DNA from: Cavia porcellus
Lineage: Eukaryota; Chordata; Mammalia; Rodentia; Caviidae
Length of the DNA stretch: 64,000 bases
Direction: 5' to 3'
Assembly: GCF_034190915.1 (NCBI RefSeq)
Contig: NW_026947506.1
Location: 10,787,501-10,851,500, forward strand
Numbering within the stretch: position 1 is the first letter of the stretch; each line of letters begins with the position of its first letter. This document shows, one piece after another, positions 32,700-44,199 of this stretch. The notes below the pieces were generated by a model. The model was given only the letters and a program-made list of their open reading frames with translations. It was not told where the DNA came from and did no database searches. The position numbers and the translations under genes are program-made.

Positions 32700-35080
32700 A
32701 AGAAAGTTGAAGGGTACATAGTAATTAATATTTTTATTTTAACCCGGTGCTGGAGATGCAGACCAGGGCCTTGTGCACACTAGGCATGACTCTGCCACAG
32801 GCTGCACAGCACCAACTTGCTTAAATGTTGTTCTAACAGGATCCAAACAAGGCCCCACTTCATAATTGGTAGATAGAAGGTAGCTCTTACATTGCTTTAA
32901 TCCAGAGCAAGTGCTAGCCAGTAGAAATATAATGCAAGTTATATATGGAATTTTACATTTCCAGATAGTTAAAATGATTGCAGTCTCCGAACTCTGGAGG
33001 GCTAAGGCAGAATTACAAGGAGATATTGTATAAAGATAAACTTTGAAAGGGCTGGGGACAACAGTGCAAAGGCCCTGCCGCAGAGGAACAGTAATCAGTC
33101 ACTACTTTAAGTCTGGCTATACACATTGCGAAGAGGGTCTGGCAGTCTATGACATAACCATTCTTTTTTTCTTCCCCACTTTGTTTTGTGTTTTTCTGTT
33201 TTGCAGTACTTTGTGAGATTTCCCCCCCTCCCCAGGCCACTGTTCTGTCTTCATTATTTACAAATTCAAAACTGTGACTTCCAGAACCAGAAAGACTTTT
33301 ATTCTGTAATAGAGTTTGTGAAAGAACTTGTGTGTTTTCCCTTTTAAAAAATTGATGGTTTGGTCTAGTGCTTTCTTATCCTGTCCAGTCCCATTCGCAT
33401 GCACATCTCTGGGGTCCAGTCCTCACTCCTTCCCACAGCAATGTGCCGTGGACCAGACCTGACTATGCCAGCCTACTCTGCAGTCCTCAGGAACATCTTG
33501 CTGAAGGGATGTGGGCAGAGACTCCCTGGGGACCAGCACCAAAGCTAGGGAGGTCCTCAGGGAAGGTGGTACCCAGGGTGGTGATCTAGGGTCCTTTTGT
33601 GTCCACTCTGATTCCTTAAGCAGAGTCTGCACAAACTTCTTAGCAAACATAACTTAGCTGTGCTATTGAGATCTTTCTGCCTCAGCTTCCCAAGAGTGTC
33701 CTGCCAAACCTAGCAAGGTGTTGATTCTTAACTCATTTGTAAAATGCAACCCATGATAAATACAGCAACAATTGCTTGTTCTATGCTGGGTTTAAAAGGT
33801 TTTGCCTTTCAGATACTCTAATCTCAGCATTCTGGGAGGGAGGCCTAAGCAAGAGGAATTCAAGTTCAAACCCAGGCTGGCCTAACACACTAATCTTTCT
33901 GCCTAAGCCTTCTGAGTAGCTGGTTATAGGTACATCACCACACCTGATTTATGTTAACTGTAAAACAATCGTATTGTTTACCTAACGTATCATTGCTGTC
34001 ATCTTTGCCTCTCAGTAATAGTTTGTTTTATTTATTTATTAAAAGAAGGTCTCGTTATGTAGATCAAGCTAGCCTTGCTCAGGCTGGCCTGGGACTCTAG
34101 GTGATCTGCCATGGCAGGGCTCCTGAATGCCAGGGCTACTGGTGTGCACCACCACGCTCAGCAGCTTATTTTTTGTTTTCAGTTTATTTTTAAATTTTCT
34201 TACAAGGGAATTATTACTACCCTAGATTTAACTATAGTAAGAAAGCTAAGTAAAGAGTCTGAAGCTGAAAGGTAACAGAAAATTGCTATCTTACTGCAAC
34301 TACATCATGACATAACATCTTTGGTGAATAAAAATGCAGCAGGAGCCAGGTGTGCTGGTGCACAGCTGTAATCCTAGCACTCTGGAAGATGAGGCAGGAG
34401 GATTGCCCCAAGCTGGAGGCCAGTTTGGACTACATAGGGAGACCATGTCACCAAAAAAAAAAAAAAATCAGTCGGAAGTCAAACTGTTAATAGTTTCATA
34501 ATCCATTTGCAGCTTCTTGGTCCTTAATAGCCCTTAAAGATAGTTCGTGTTTCAGACTTGGCCCAGATGAGAATTGTATTGAGTTTCTCACAGCTGATAC
34601 TGTGAATTCCTGAGAAGTACAGTTGTATATGTTGGTGTATATTTTAGTTTGAGGTTGGTTCAGAGTTGCATCATATTGTCAGATGAGTCCAGGACAGTAA
34701 AAAATGTTTGAGACCCACTGAATGGACCTGATAGGAATGCTACTTTGGAGCTTTTTGGCTTTTGTGCATTTTGTTTTTGAGACAGGGTTTCTCTAGGTAG
34801 TGCTGTTTGACTTGGAACTTATAGTAATGATCTTTCTGCCTCAGCCTCCCCAAGTGTGGGGAATATAGGTAGGTACCACCATGCCTAGCCCATTTGGAGG
34901 TTTCTTTCTTTTTTGAGTCCATCGACTCCCATTTCCAACAGAATTGGAAGATGATCCATAACCACTAAGTTAGAGCTCTGTTTACAAACTATCACCCCAG
35001 AATTTTGCCTCCCTAGACTTATTAGGCACAAACCACAGAAGCTGCAGACCTGGTTCTGTTTTATGAATTTATAACACTTT
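32700..35080. other. Non-coding DNA with scattered B1-like SINEs
   Basis: B1-like copies at about 33820-33955 (degraded), 34040-34165 (-), 34347-34460 (+) and 34775-34890 (-). The remainder is unrecognised, and probably lies in an HNRNPF intron if the distal promoter is used. Confidence 0.55.
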
Positions 35081-35155
35081 TTTGGTCCCAGGGATCAACT
35101 CAACGATCTTGTGCTTGTCAGGCAGGCCCCTATACCACTGAGCTAAATCCCTGGC
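35071..35155 (-). mobile_element. ID SINE
   Basis: Perfect 14-bp duplication TGTTTTATGAATTT at 35057-35070 and 35156-35169. Confidence 0.94.
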
Positions 35156-35751
35156 TGTTTTATGAATTTCTTGAGAGCTAAACAGATTGAAATGTCTGGC
35201 TGCAAAATAAAACAATACAGTTCAACTAAAACAAACTGGCAAAAGCTGCATCAAAAAATTAAAAATTTGAGAAAAAAAATGAGTTGCTTCTATTTTTAAA
35301 CGTTAGCTATTTGAGAGAAGAGTTCCCTTTTTGTCTGCATGGAATTTTTTCAAGAGTTCCCACCCCACCACCCCCACACACTCCTACCCTGCTATGCTTC
35401 TAAATGTCATTTCCTTGCAACAACCCCAAGGCAAGATAGCCCCCCTTACCCATTTTTTGTTCACATTAATTGCCATACATTTATTAGTGCTTTTTGAAAT
35501 TTTTAAATACTTTTCGAGACAAGGTATCATCAAGTAGGCAGGGCTTGAATTTGCCATCCTCCTGCCTCAGCCTCCCCACATATTGGGGTTTACTAGTGTA
35601 TTGTACATCAAACCCAGCTTGGTAAATTTACTGAATATTTCAATCCCACCAGCATCTTCTAGATGTGTGTCTTTCCTTTCCCATCTCTTATCTCCATGCA
35701 TCCCTTAGTAGTGTAGCTCCTAAACCATTCATTCTCTTAACATATAAATTT

Positions 35752-35840
35752 CAGTCACACACCCAGGATATAGCTCAACAGCGCATTGCCTGCCTGGCAA
35801 GCAGGGAGGTTCTGAGTTCAATTCCCAGTATGTACATACA
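35752..35840 (+). mobile_element. ID SINE, diverged
   Basis: CCAGGATATAGCTCAACAGC to TCAATTCCCAGTATG. A partial B1-like SINE (-) lies upstream at about 35510-35615. Confidence 0.8.
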
Positions 35841-36179
35841 TGCATAACATAAATGGAAAACCCCTCCAACCACTCCAGAACTTGGAAGCAATCTCCTGGC
35901 TTAGAACAGGAAATGTCAGCCAGGCACTGTGCCAAACCCCTAGAAATTCCAGGTAGTATGTTGGTGTATATTAAAAGAAAATTTTAAGAAGCAAAGTTAA
36001 CTGTTAAGCAGTGTAGGTCATTTTCATAGAGGGTAGTTCCTGAAAACATCAGTTTTGTGCCTACTTCTCCTTCAGAATAGTTTTGAGTGTGTTTTGTTTT
36101 TCTTAAGAGATGGCTGGACATTGAATCTTGAGAATCCTCTTACTCAGTAAGAATGAGCAAGGAAGTGGGGTTGGTTTTT

Positions 36180-36252
36180 TTTCTCCATTTTGGGGGGGTG
36201 GGGTACCGGTAATCGAACTCAGGACCTGGAGTTGGCCAGGCAGGCCCTGTGG
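36180..36252 (-). mobile_element. ID SINE, truncated
   Basis: GGTACCGGTAATCGAACTC to CAGGCAGGCCC; the 5' end of the element is missing. Confidence 0.8.
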
Positions 36253-36599
36253 CTGGTAGCAGTGTTAGTGTTTTCAAACAGAAGGAAGAGTAGTAACTTC
36301 CCTCTGCCTACCAGCCAGCCATGGAGTTTTCGCCCTCTATCTCTACCTATAACCTTGTGAATAATTTCTAAACGCATCCCAGCCTTCCTACTGTTTCACC
36401 TACAAATACTTCAGGGTGTCTTTGAACAGCGGCTTCCGTATTCTACACAGAATCACGTTGCCATTGTTTACAGCCAAATGCCATTGTGTAGTTCTTCACT
36501 TCTCGATTCTTACCGGTCTGTTTGAATCAGGAGCCAGGTACGTTCTGTGCATTGTGAATCCTCCGGGAATCGGAGTCTTGTGATTCGTAGTGTCACTTA

Positions 36600-37270
36600 G
36601 TTCTTTGCCTGGGTCTGTTCCGTGGACAGGCCGGCTCGCTTCTCGTCGTATCCCAACCGCAAACATCACCTTACCTTATACCTTTGCCCTGTAGTCCTGT
36701 CTAGTGGCAGCGCTCGCGGGGCCGCCGGGCCTGCGGAGCTCGCGCACCCGGGTACCTTGGACTTGGGGCGGGAGTCCCACCCCCACCCGGGCGCTGCGCC
36801 CGGCCGCACCTGCAGGCCTCGCTCCCATTGGCTGCGCCCCTGAGGGCGGCTCCGCCCGCCCCGCCCCGTGACCCGCGCGCGGACTCCGGCCTGCCCGCCC
36901 CTCCCCCCCGGAAGCCGCCCCGCCCGCCCCTTCCTGCGCGGCGTTCGCGCTCGGCTCGCTGTTCGGCTCCGTGGCGCGCAGGCCGCGCTCGCTCTTCTCG
37001 CCGCCGCTTCCCGCCAAAAGCTCTCGCGCCGGCCGCTCGTGCCCCGTCCTGGGAGTCGTTGCGGCTGCGCGGAGGCATTGCGCCGGTCGGGACCGCGGTG
37101 AGTTGGTCGGAGGGGCAGGGGAGGCACCCGGGCCGCGTCGGGCGGCCGGGCGGGCGGAAGTGCGGCGCGGGGCAAGATGGCCGGTGTCCCGGCCCCCGCC
37201 TTATGTAACAATCGCGGGAAGTTCGCGGCGCGCGGGCGCGCCTACCCCGGCCCCCGCCGACGCCTGTCTC
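36600..37270 (+). promoter_or_regulatory. HNRNPF: CpG-island promoter of HNRNPF (proximal)
   Basis: Dense CpG sequence with GC boxes (CCCGCCCCGCCCC near 36855), an inverted CCAAT box (CCATTGGCTG near 36826) and a YY1-type motif AAGATGGCCG at 37174-37183, just past the exon 1 donor. There is no TATA box, as usual for a housekeeping RNA-binding protein gene. Long open frames here on both strands are a by-product of GC richness. Confidence 0.8.
36950..37097 (+). other. HNRNPF: HNRNPF first exon, proximal promoter (5' end approximate)
   Basis: The donor GACCGCG|GTGAGT at 37097/37098 closes a GC-rich non-coding exon in the core of the CpG island. The 5' end cannot be fixed from sequence; no TATA box is seen, so dispersed starts are likely. 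It would splice to 37286 or directly to 42268. Confidence 0.6.
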
Positions 37271-37285
37271 TGTTCTCCTCCGCAG

Positions 37286-37338
37286 GACGACCGAGCCGAG
37301 TGCCCGCTGAGTGCCCCGCTGCCGCCCTCCACACCCAG
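37286..37338 (+). other. HNRNPF: HNRNPF non-coding exon 2 (5' UTR)
   Basis: A 53-bp exon is bounded by a strong acceptor (CTCCTCCGCAG) and a strong donor (CACACCCAG then GTGAGTCG). It lies between the promoter exon and the coding exon and has no ATG. Human HNRNPF also has small alternative 5' UTR exons, so this placement is expected; use in transcripts is inferred. Confidence 0.65.
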
Positions 37339-37339
37339 G

Positions 37340-39664
37340 TGAGTCGCCCCGAGCCTAGTTGGAAAGGGATTCGGGACTGCGCAACTGAGAGTAGTAAGAG
37401 GGGACGGGCGGGAAGTGGAGAGGGCGCAAAAGTAGCCGGAGAGCCGAGTTTTAGGACAGCGCGCTCCTGCCTGGACCGGAAGCGGCTCCCTCCCGGGGGA
37501 GGCGCCGCAGGAGCCTGCGCGCGGTGCCCTTGTTCCGGGGTGGGGGGGCGTCTAAGTCGCTCTCACAGCACCGGCAGCCCGGCGTGGATGCCGCTGTTGG
37601 AACCGCGTGGGGCAGAGTCCGCCCCGAGGGCACTCCCCTCCCCGCGACCTGAAAATGCTTTGTAAACAGCGACAGTGTTAGGTGAGCTCTGGAACTGGAG
37701 TTTGGGGTGTGGGCGTGGGGTGCTCTTGTGGGAAGGAAAAAGGTGGTGGAGCAGAGATCTGGGGATTAGATTAGTGGGATTAGGTCTTCACACAGGCTGT
37801 CTCCGGGCAGAATTAGCTCGTGCTCCCCAGCCCTGCAGGTCGAGGGGGAGGGAGCTTGGGGCACGTGCATAGCTTAGGCAGCAAGGGACCCGAGGTGCCA
37901 GGTCTGTAGTGGCGCTGAGGAAGTGGAGCGACCCTCTAGCTGTGGACACGTGTACCTAGGAACAACCAGTTCTTACCAGAATAAGAGCAAGAAACAGGAC
38001 AAAGAAATATTATAAGGTGCTTTGTTAGGAGGTTGCCCATCTGTAGGCTAATATGATTTAAGATACGCTGGGTAAGCAGTATGCCGAGTTGACAGTTTTT
38101 CCTGCTCCTGGGAATTGAACCCAGGGGCTCACATATGCTAGGGCAGTGTCCTACCATGGAGCTACATCTGTAATTCATTTTGTTTGTCTGTCTTTATATT
38201 TACTTTAGATAAGGGCCTTTCTGTACAATCCAGGTTGGCCTCGAGCTCACTGCAATCCCCCTACCTCAGGCTTTCAAATACTGGGATTACAGTCTGGTGC
38301 CAACATACTGAGTGTGGTTTTATTTTTTGAGACTGACATTTGTGGTGTAGTCCAGGCTTGATCCTCCTGGCTCAGCCTTCCAAGTAGCTGGAGTTACAGG
38401 CGTGGTCCTCCACACCTGGTTTAAGTTAATCTTTTATTTAGAGTATTTTCAAGTTAGTATTTTCAAGTTAGGGTTATTATGATACGGGCCTACCCTTAAA
38501 ACCTTGCTGTTGAAGTCAAATAGTCATATTTAGCATAAATTTTGTGAAGAATAGGCTCATTCTAGAGTTTGATTGGATTTCAGTGTTTGGGGAAGTTGAA
38601 GATGAGTTTGTCCTAGAGTTCCTGGGTAGATGAAGGTAGGTTACTCCTGCTGCAATTGGAGAGCTGTATAGGTCCAGAGCCCAAGACCCTTCGGTAGCTG
38701 TATTCCCCAGTCAGGTTCAGGGAGCTGAGCTGAAAGCCTGTGTGTCCTAAGCCCAGAGATGACCTAGAGAGAGGGTTTCAGGAAGAAAATGACTGTATTC
38801 TGTTGGGAACAGTAAAGAATGAAGAGGCACCATGGATAGAAGTGACAGTTGAGGGAGACCCTCTAGAAGACTAAGCTGGGGACTGTAAATGGGGCAGGGA
38901 ATGGACAGAGCTCAGTGCAAAGTGAAGATAAAGCAGGAGGTTCTCCAGGTTTGGGCCCAGAGCACAGCTTTAGGTAACCATCTGCAAAGAGAGGCAGCTC
39001 CCTGTTGACAAATGCCTGAACTTTGGGACTTTTCTTCTTCAGGTGGCCCAGCTTGGAAATGCAAGGTGGTGGGGATAAGCCTGCAAGGCTGGCCTGGCAT
39101 GGTGACTTGAGCCTATAATCCCAGCCAGCACTCAAGGCTGAGGCAGGAGAATCACTTTAAGTTCATATCTAGCTGGGGGGGCTCCATAGTTCAAGGCCTG
39201 TCTAACTTAGTGAGATCTTACTAAAAAATAATCCAAAAATACAGCAGGGCTGTTGTGACTCCTACCCTCTGCCTTGGTTACCTGCAGTTCCCAGACTTTC
39301 CAGGCTGGGGGCAGCCTTACCTTAAGTACCTTTCTGGCTGTACTTGGCTGGTGTTCCCTGCTGTTGCTGGGTGAAGGGTGTTACTGGCCTCTAGTGGTCA
39401 GGGAGGATATTGCAGCCACACATTAACAGTGCACAGGAGGTCAGTACCCATAACAAAGAACTGCCCTGTCCAGAGTGTCAGCAGCATTGAACCTAAAAAC
39501 TGGCCTTCAAGGCACACTTTGCCTGGTGTGTGCACCTGCCCTGACATTATGGTCGTGGAACAGCCAAATGTGAAACTTCCTGAGTTGTCATGGATTGTGT
39601 TGGAGAGTTTTTGTTGGCAATACTGCCAGTTGAACCCAAAACTTGCCCAATGAATTAAAGCCAG

Positions 39665-39695
<31 letters not shown>

Positions 39696-41676
39696 CGTGC
39701 CAGGGATTGAACTCATGACCTCGAGCTTATCAGACAAGCACTTGAGCAGCTGAACTAAATCCCTAGCCCTAGGGTCTTTAATTTTTGAAAATCTTGCTCA
39801 GGCCAGGCTGGAACTGAACTTGGTACTCCTCCTGCCTCAGCCTCCTAGTGTGTTAATATAACCAAATGCTCTTTCTTACATGAGGGGTGACATTGTACTT
39901 GGGGTCTAAGGTGGGGATGAGGACAAGACAGTAGGCACTGTGAGGAGGGTGCAGCTCCACAGTGGGTTTCCACAGTGCTACTTTCAGAAGTTGGTGTGAC
40001 AACAGAGTTTAGGGGGCCCCTGGGGAAAAGGAGGGTGGCTGGGAGTAGAACACAGGGACAGTGGGTGATAGGTAGATAGATCATGCTCCAGGAGAGTGCT
40101 AGGCCGAGGATTGGAGGAAAACCTCATGGCACCTCCAGATTTTGTGAATGAGGGAAGTGGTTCATACACAGGACAGTCGTGGGTCTGGAGGAGTGCAAGG
40201 AACCCCCTATTTTGGGGTCCTAGACCCATCACCCCAAGACACAATAAAACATGCATGAATTTGTAACCTGGGCCAGGAGAGGAAGGGGTCTATGGTAGCT
40301 GCTTGGATGAGGCTTGGGATGTGGTACCCAGTGAGGACCTGCTCTGCCTCAATTTATGGGATGAGTGAGAAAACGGTGCTTGGTCCTGGCAGCGTTTTTT
40401 GAGTTATTGCTTATAGATCTGTTTCACTTGTGCCATTGTACTGGTACTGGGGGGGGTGTGGAGGCTTTTGAACTCCCCACTGTGACAGTTAATGGGAAGC
40501 ATTCCGGCCATCTTGGTCTGCAGAAGGTACCAGTGAGTGAAGGCTGCATCATAAGGGGTTTGCCAATAGGTATCACACTCACTGCTGCTTCAGAGCTTGC
40601 CTTGCTGTTTTCTCTTGCAGTTGTCATCGGTTTATTTGGTGACACTGGAGGTTTAACTGTGGCCCTTAATCCTGAGCTACATCCCCAGTCCATTCGATTT
40701 TTTGAAACAAAGTCTGTAAGCTACTGAGACTGGGCTCGAACTTCAGTTCTTCCTGCCTCAGCCTCCCAGAGCATTGGAATCACAGTCCCATGTCATTCTG
40801 CCTGCTTGCCCTTGCTGTCATACGAGTTTAGTCTCAGGTGCTGTGTGCACTTAACCCTGTCAGCAGAGGTATCTCAGCCTCACTGGCTGTGAAGGTATGG
40901 TTCATTTCTTGTCTCAGGATACCTTTCACACTGTCAGCAAAATGCAGGCCTTGCCATGTCTTCGCCTGCCTATGGACACAGGAAGCCTAAGGTCCAGTGA
41001 TTCCACACTTACGTGTAAAATGCGCCCAGCTAGGGCCTCACAGGTGGATGGTCTGCTCCCTGGGTATGGCTCAGGTGGCCTCACTAGTTCACCTGGGCCT
41101 GACCTCACAAGACTGGTCAGGGAAAGAAAAATTACTCAAACTCTGTTGCATATGAGAGCTTTGATTGTTTCACCCTAGTGAGTTTTTTTCCCCCTGTTTT
41201 TGGTATTGGGAACTGAACTTCTAGGTCCTTTGTCTGTCTTTCCTTTTTGTCTTTTTTTGAGATAGGCTCTCTATATGCAGTTCAGGCTGGCCTTGAGCTC
41301 ACTTTTTTGTAGCCTAGGCTGGTCTCAGACTCCCAACAATCATCCTGCCTCAGCTTCCTGAGTGTTGGAATTATAGGCATGAGCCACCATGCCCTGCTTG
41401 TCTCTTGTTTCTTGAGAACACAGTCAAATAGTCCCAGTTAGGTGGAACTTGTGAACCTTCGTTCAGCCCATCCAGATGTTGGAATTATAGCAAGACTGAG
41501 GATTCTTCTTTTTTTTTAAACTGAGTTACTTGGATGTCTTGTTATTTATAGATATTAGTCTTTTGCCAAATACTTAGATTGCAAAAATGTTCTCATTCTG
41601 TAGATTATCCCTTCAGTTTTTCTTTGGTACCGGTACCAAGGATTGAACTCATGCTTTGCCCCTAAGCTAAATCCCT

Positions 41677-41713
<37 letters not shown>

Positions 41714-42267
41714 ATACGATTTCACTGTTGCACAGCCTGGTCCTGAAAGTTCTGGCTTGGCTCAGGTGATCCTTCTGCCTCAGTTTCCAAAGTAGGTGGG
41801 GCTGTGGGTGTGTGCCAGCAGGTTCAGCTCTGAAAAGTTCTTTCTAAATGTAGTACTCAAACTCAATTCTCTTTTTCTTCTCTTTGAAAACCTGTAGTAA
41901 TTGGCCACTAGAAGGTAACATACTTTTAACTGAAACTTCCAGATCACCGCTTTGCTCTTCAAATTTTATTCTCCCTTCTCTGTGCTGCTTTTTTAAAAAT
42001 CTGGCATTGACTCTTGGCTCTGAAATGCATTTGTTTTCTTTAAGGTTTTTTTTTTGGAGACACTGCTGTGTTGTCCTGGCTAACCTCTGACCCAGATCTA
42101 GGGATCTTCCTGGATCAGCCTGGCAAGTGCTATAGGACTCTAGGCGCAGGTCCTGGCTATTTCTCACTGCTTCATCTAGTTCTGTTGCTTCTTTCTTTAC
42201 TGTTCTTTGCATATTCTTGTGCCAGTTAAAAGTAAAATCATGTAAAGTAGTTTCTGCTTTCTTACAG
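37340..42267 (+). other. HNRNPF: HNRNPF last intron
   Basis: From the donor at 37339 to the acceptor at 42267. Contains an old B1-ID dimer (-, about 38105-38300), B1-like copies (about 38325-38415 -, 39085-39225 +, 41255-41398 -, 41705-41825 -), ID copies (-, about 39693-39775 and 41622-41690), another B1-ID dimer (-, about 40635-40800), a (TCTA)/(TTTC) microsatellite at 39665-39696 and a T run near 41680. No internal coding exon is seen. Confidence 0.65.
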
Positions 42268-42319
42268 CCACACAGCTGCGCCCGAGCTTGTCTAGCGACC
42301 GCCCAGGCACGTGCTCACG

Positions 42320-43564
42320 ATGCTGGGCCCTGAGGGAGGTGAAGGCTATGTGGTCAAGCTCCGTGGGCTGCCCTGGTCCTGCTCAATTGAGGACGTGCAG
42401 AACTTTCTCTCCGACTGCACGATTCGCGATGGGGTTGCAGGTGTCCATTTCATTTACACTAGAGAAGGCAGGCAGAGTGGTGAGGCTTTTGTTGAACTTG
42501 AGTCCGAAGATGATGTCAAAATGGCCCTGAAAAAAGACAGGGAAAGCATGGGGCATCGGTACATCGAGGTCTTCAAGTCCCACAGAACCGAGATGGATTG
42601 GGTGTTGAAGCACAGCGGCCCCAACAGTGCCGACACCGCCAACGATGGCTTTGTGCGGCTCCGGGGACTCCCGTTTGGGTGCACAAAGGAAGAGATCGTG
42701 CAGTTCTTCTCAGGGTTGGAGATCGTGCCAAACGGGATCACACTGCCTGTGGATCCCGAGGGCAAGATCACAGGCGAGGCCTTTGTGCAGTTCGCCTCGC
42801 AGGAGCTGGCTGAGAAGGCGCTGGGCAAGCACAAGGAGAGGATCGGGCACAGATACATCGAGGTGTTCAAGAGCAGCCAGGAGGAGGTGAGGTCATACTC
42901 GGACCCACCTCTGAAGTTCATGTCCGTGCAGCGGCCGGGGCCCTATGACCGGCCAGGCACCGCACGGAGGTACATTGGCATCGTGAAGCAGGCAGGCTTG
43001 GAGAGGATGCGCTCTGGGGCCTATAGCGCAGGCTACGGGGGTTACGAGGAGTACAGCGGCCTCAGCGATGGCTACGGCTTCACCACCGACCTGTTTGGGA
43101 GAGACCTCAGCTACTGTCTCTCCGGCATGTATGACCACAGATACGGAGACGGCGAGTTCACAGTGCAGAGCACCACCGGCCACTGCGTCCACATGAGGGG
43201 CCTGCCCTACAAAGCCACTGAGAACGACATCTACAACTTCTTCTCACCACTCAACCCCGTGAGAGTGCACATCGAGATCGGGCCCGACGGCAGAGTGACA
43301 GGCGAGGCTGATGTGGAGTTCGCCACCCACGAGGAAGCTGTAGCAGCCATGTCTAAGGACAGGGCCAACATGCAGCACCGCTACATAGAACTCTTCCTCA
43401 ATTCTACCACGGGGGCCAGCAACGGGGCTTACAGTAGCCAGGTGATGCAGGGCATGGGGGTGTCGGCCGCCCAGGCCACCTACAGCGGCCTAGAGAGTCA
43501 GTCTGTGAGTGGCTGCTACGGGGCTGGATACAGCGGTCAGAACAGCATGGGGGGGTATGACTAG
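42320..43564 (+). CDS. HNRNPF: Heterogeneous nuclear ribonucleoprotein F, complete coding exon
   Basis: Encodes a 414-residue RNA-binding protein of the hnRNP F/H family, a nuclear factor that binds G-tracts in pre-mRNA and controls splicing and polyadenylation. Three quasi-RRM domains are visible at about residues 10-89, 110-187 and 288-365, with the family signatures [24 protein letters not shown] and [18 protein letters not shown], each closed by a HRYIE(V/L)F segment. A Gly/Tyr-rich linker ([16 protein letters not shown]) separates qRRM2 and qRRM3, and the C-terminus ends SMGGYD. The whole frame lies in one exon, as in other mammals. I start it at the ATG at 42320 because the family begins MLGPEGGEG; the codon before it is ACG, where human and mouse as I recall them carry a second ATG, so the protein is one residue shorter. 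It is near-identical to human hnRNP F and fits hnRNP F better than H1/H2. No frameshift or stop is seen. Confidence 0.98.
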   Translation: MLGPEGGEGYVVKLRGLPWSCSIEDVQNFLSDCTIRDGVAGVHFIYTREGRQSGEAFVELESEDDVKMALKKDRESMGHRYIEVFKSHRTEMDWVLKHSGPNSADTANDGFVRLRGLPFGCTKEEIVQFFSGLEIVPNGITLPVDPEGKITGEAFVQFASQELAEKALGKHKERIGHRYIEVFKSSQEEVRSYSDPPLKFMSVQRPGPYDRPGTARRYIGIVKQAGLERMRSGAYSAGYGGYEEYSGLSDGYGFTTDLFGRDLSYCLSGMYDHRYGDGEFTVQSTTGHCVHMRGLPYKATENDIYNFFSPLNPVRVHIEIGPDGRVTGEADVEFATHEEAVAAMSKDRANMQHRYIELFLNSTTGASNGAYSSQVMQGMGVSAAQATYSGLESQSVSGCYGAGYSGQNSMGGYD

Positions 43565-44169
43565 TTTCTAGGGAGGTTGGAGTCCTCAATCAAATTGTCA
43601 CAGGCAGCCGACATGCAGTGAGGAGCAGTTTATGACTAGAGGAAGCTGTGGGACCCATTTTGCACCATGAGTTTGTGAAATCTGGATTAAAAAATTACCT
43701 CTTCAGTGTTTTCTCATGCAAAATTTCCTTCTAGCATGTGATATTGAGTAAACTAAACTATTTTCTTCTTCCGCTTTTCTCGATTAACATTTGGTAGTAT
43801 ATTGGAGTGGTGTTTCCTGAGTTAAGTAGCTTAAGTATGTTAAAGAAACGTGGATCCTTGGCGCCGACCCGTGAACACCTTGGGGAGATGTACTTTTTTG
43901 GACAACTCAAAGGTGCTAGATCCCTAATTCAAAGAGGAACATTTCTCATGTTTGTTCATTCTAGTTTATATTTTCATTTAAATAAATCTTTTAGGTTAAG
44001 ATTAAGCTTTTTAAAAAGTTAGTTTTGAGAATTGAGACACAATACTAATACTGTAGGAATTGGTGAGGCCTTGACTTAAAGCTTTCTTTGTAATGTGATT
44101 TCCTTTTGGGTGTATTTTGCTAAGTGAAACTTGTTAAGAAAATTTTTGTTAACTAAATTTTTTTCTTAA

Positions 44170-44175
44170 AATAAA
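44170..44175 (+). terminator. HNRNPF: HNRNPF poly(A) signal AATAAA
   Basis: Canonical AATAAA followed by GACTTTTTCACA, about 605 nt past the stop codon. A second AATAAA lies at 43981-43986. Confidence 0.8.
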
Positions 44176-44199
44176 GACTTTTTCACAATGACTGGCACA

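Larger units (their letters stand above)
42268..44192 (+). other. HNRNPF: HNRNPF terminal exon (5' UTR end, CDS and 3' UTR)
   Basis: The acceptor is a pyrimidine-rich tract ending TTACAG at 42261-42267, so the exon starts at 42268 with 52 nt of 5' UTR before the ATG. The 3' UTR runs about 0.6 kb from the stop to a canonical AATAAA at 44170; an earlier AATAAA at 43981 could give a shorter form. The exact cleavage site, taken here as about 44190, is inferred. Confidence 0.85.

Noticed and set aside
36666..37211. 181-codon minus-strand frame over the HNRNPF promoter
   Set aside because: Same composition effect, opposite to a clear promoter and exon 1 donor.
30736..37295. GACGACCGAG shared by 30736-30745 and the start of HNRNPF exon 2 at 37286
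   Set aside because: A 10-bp match between GC-rich segments is likely chance; flanks do not align.
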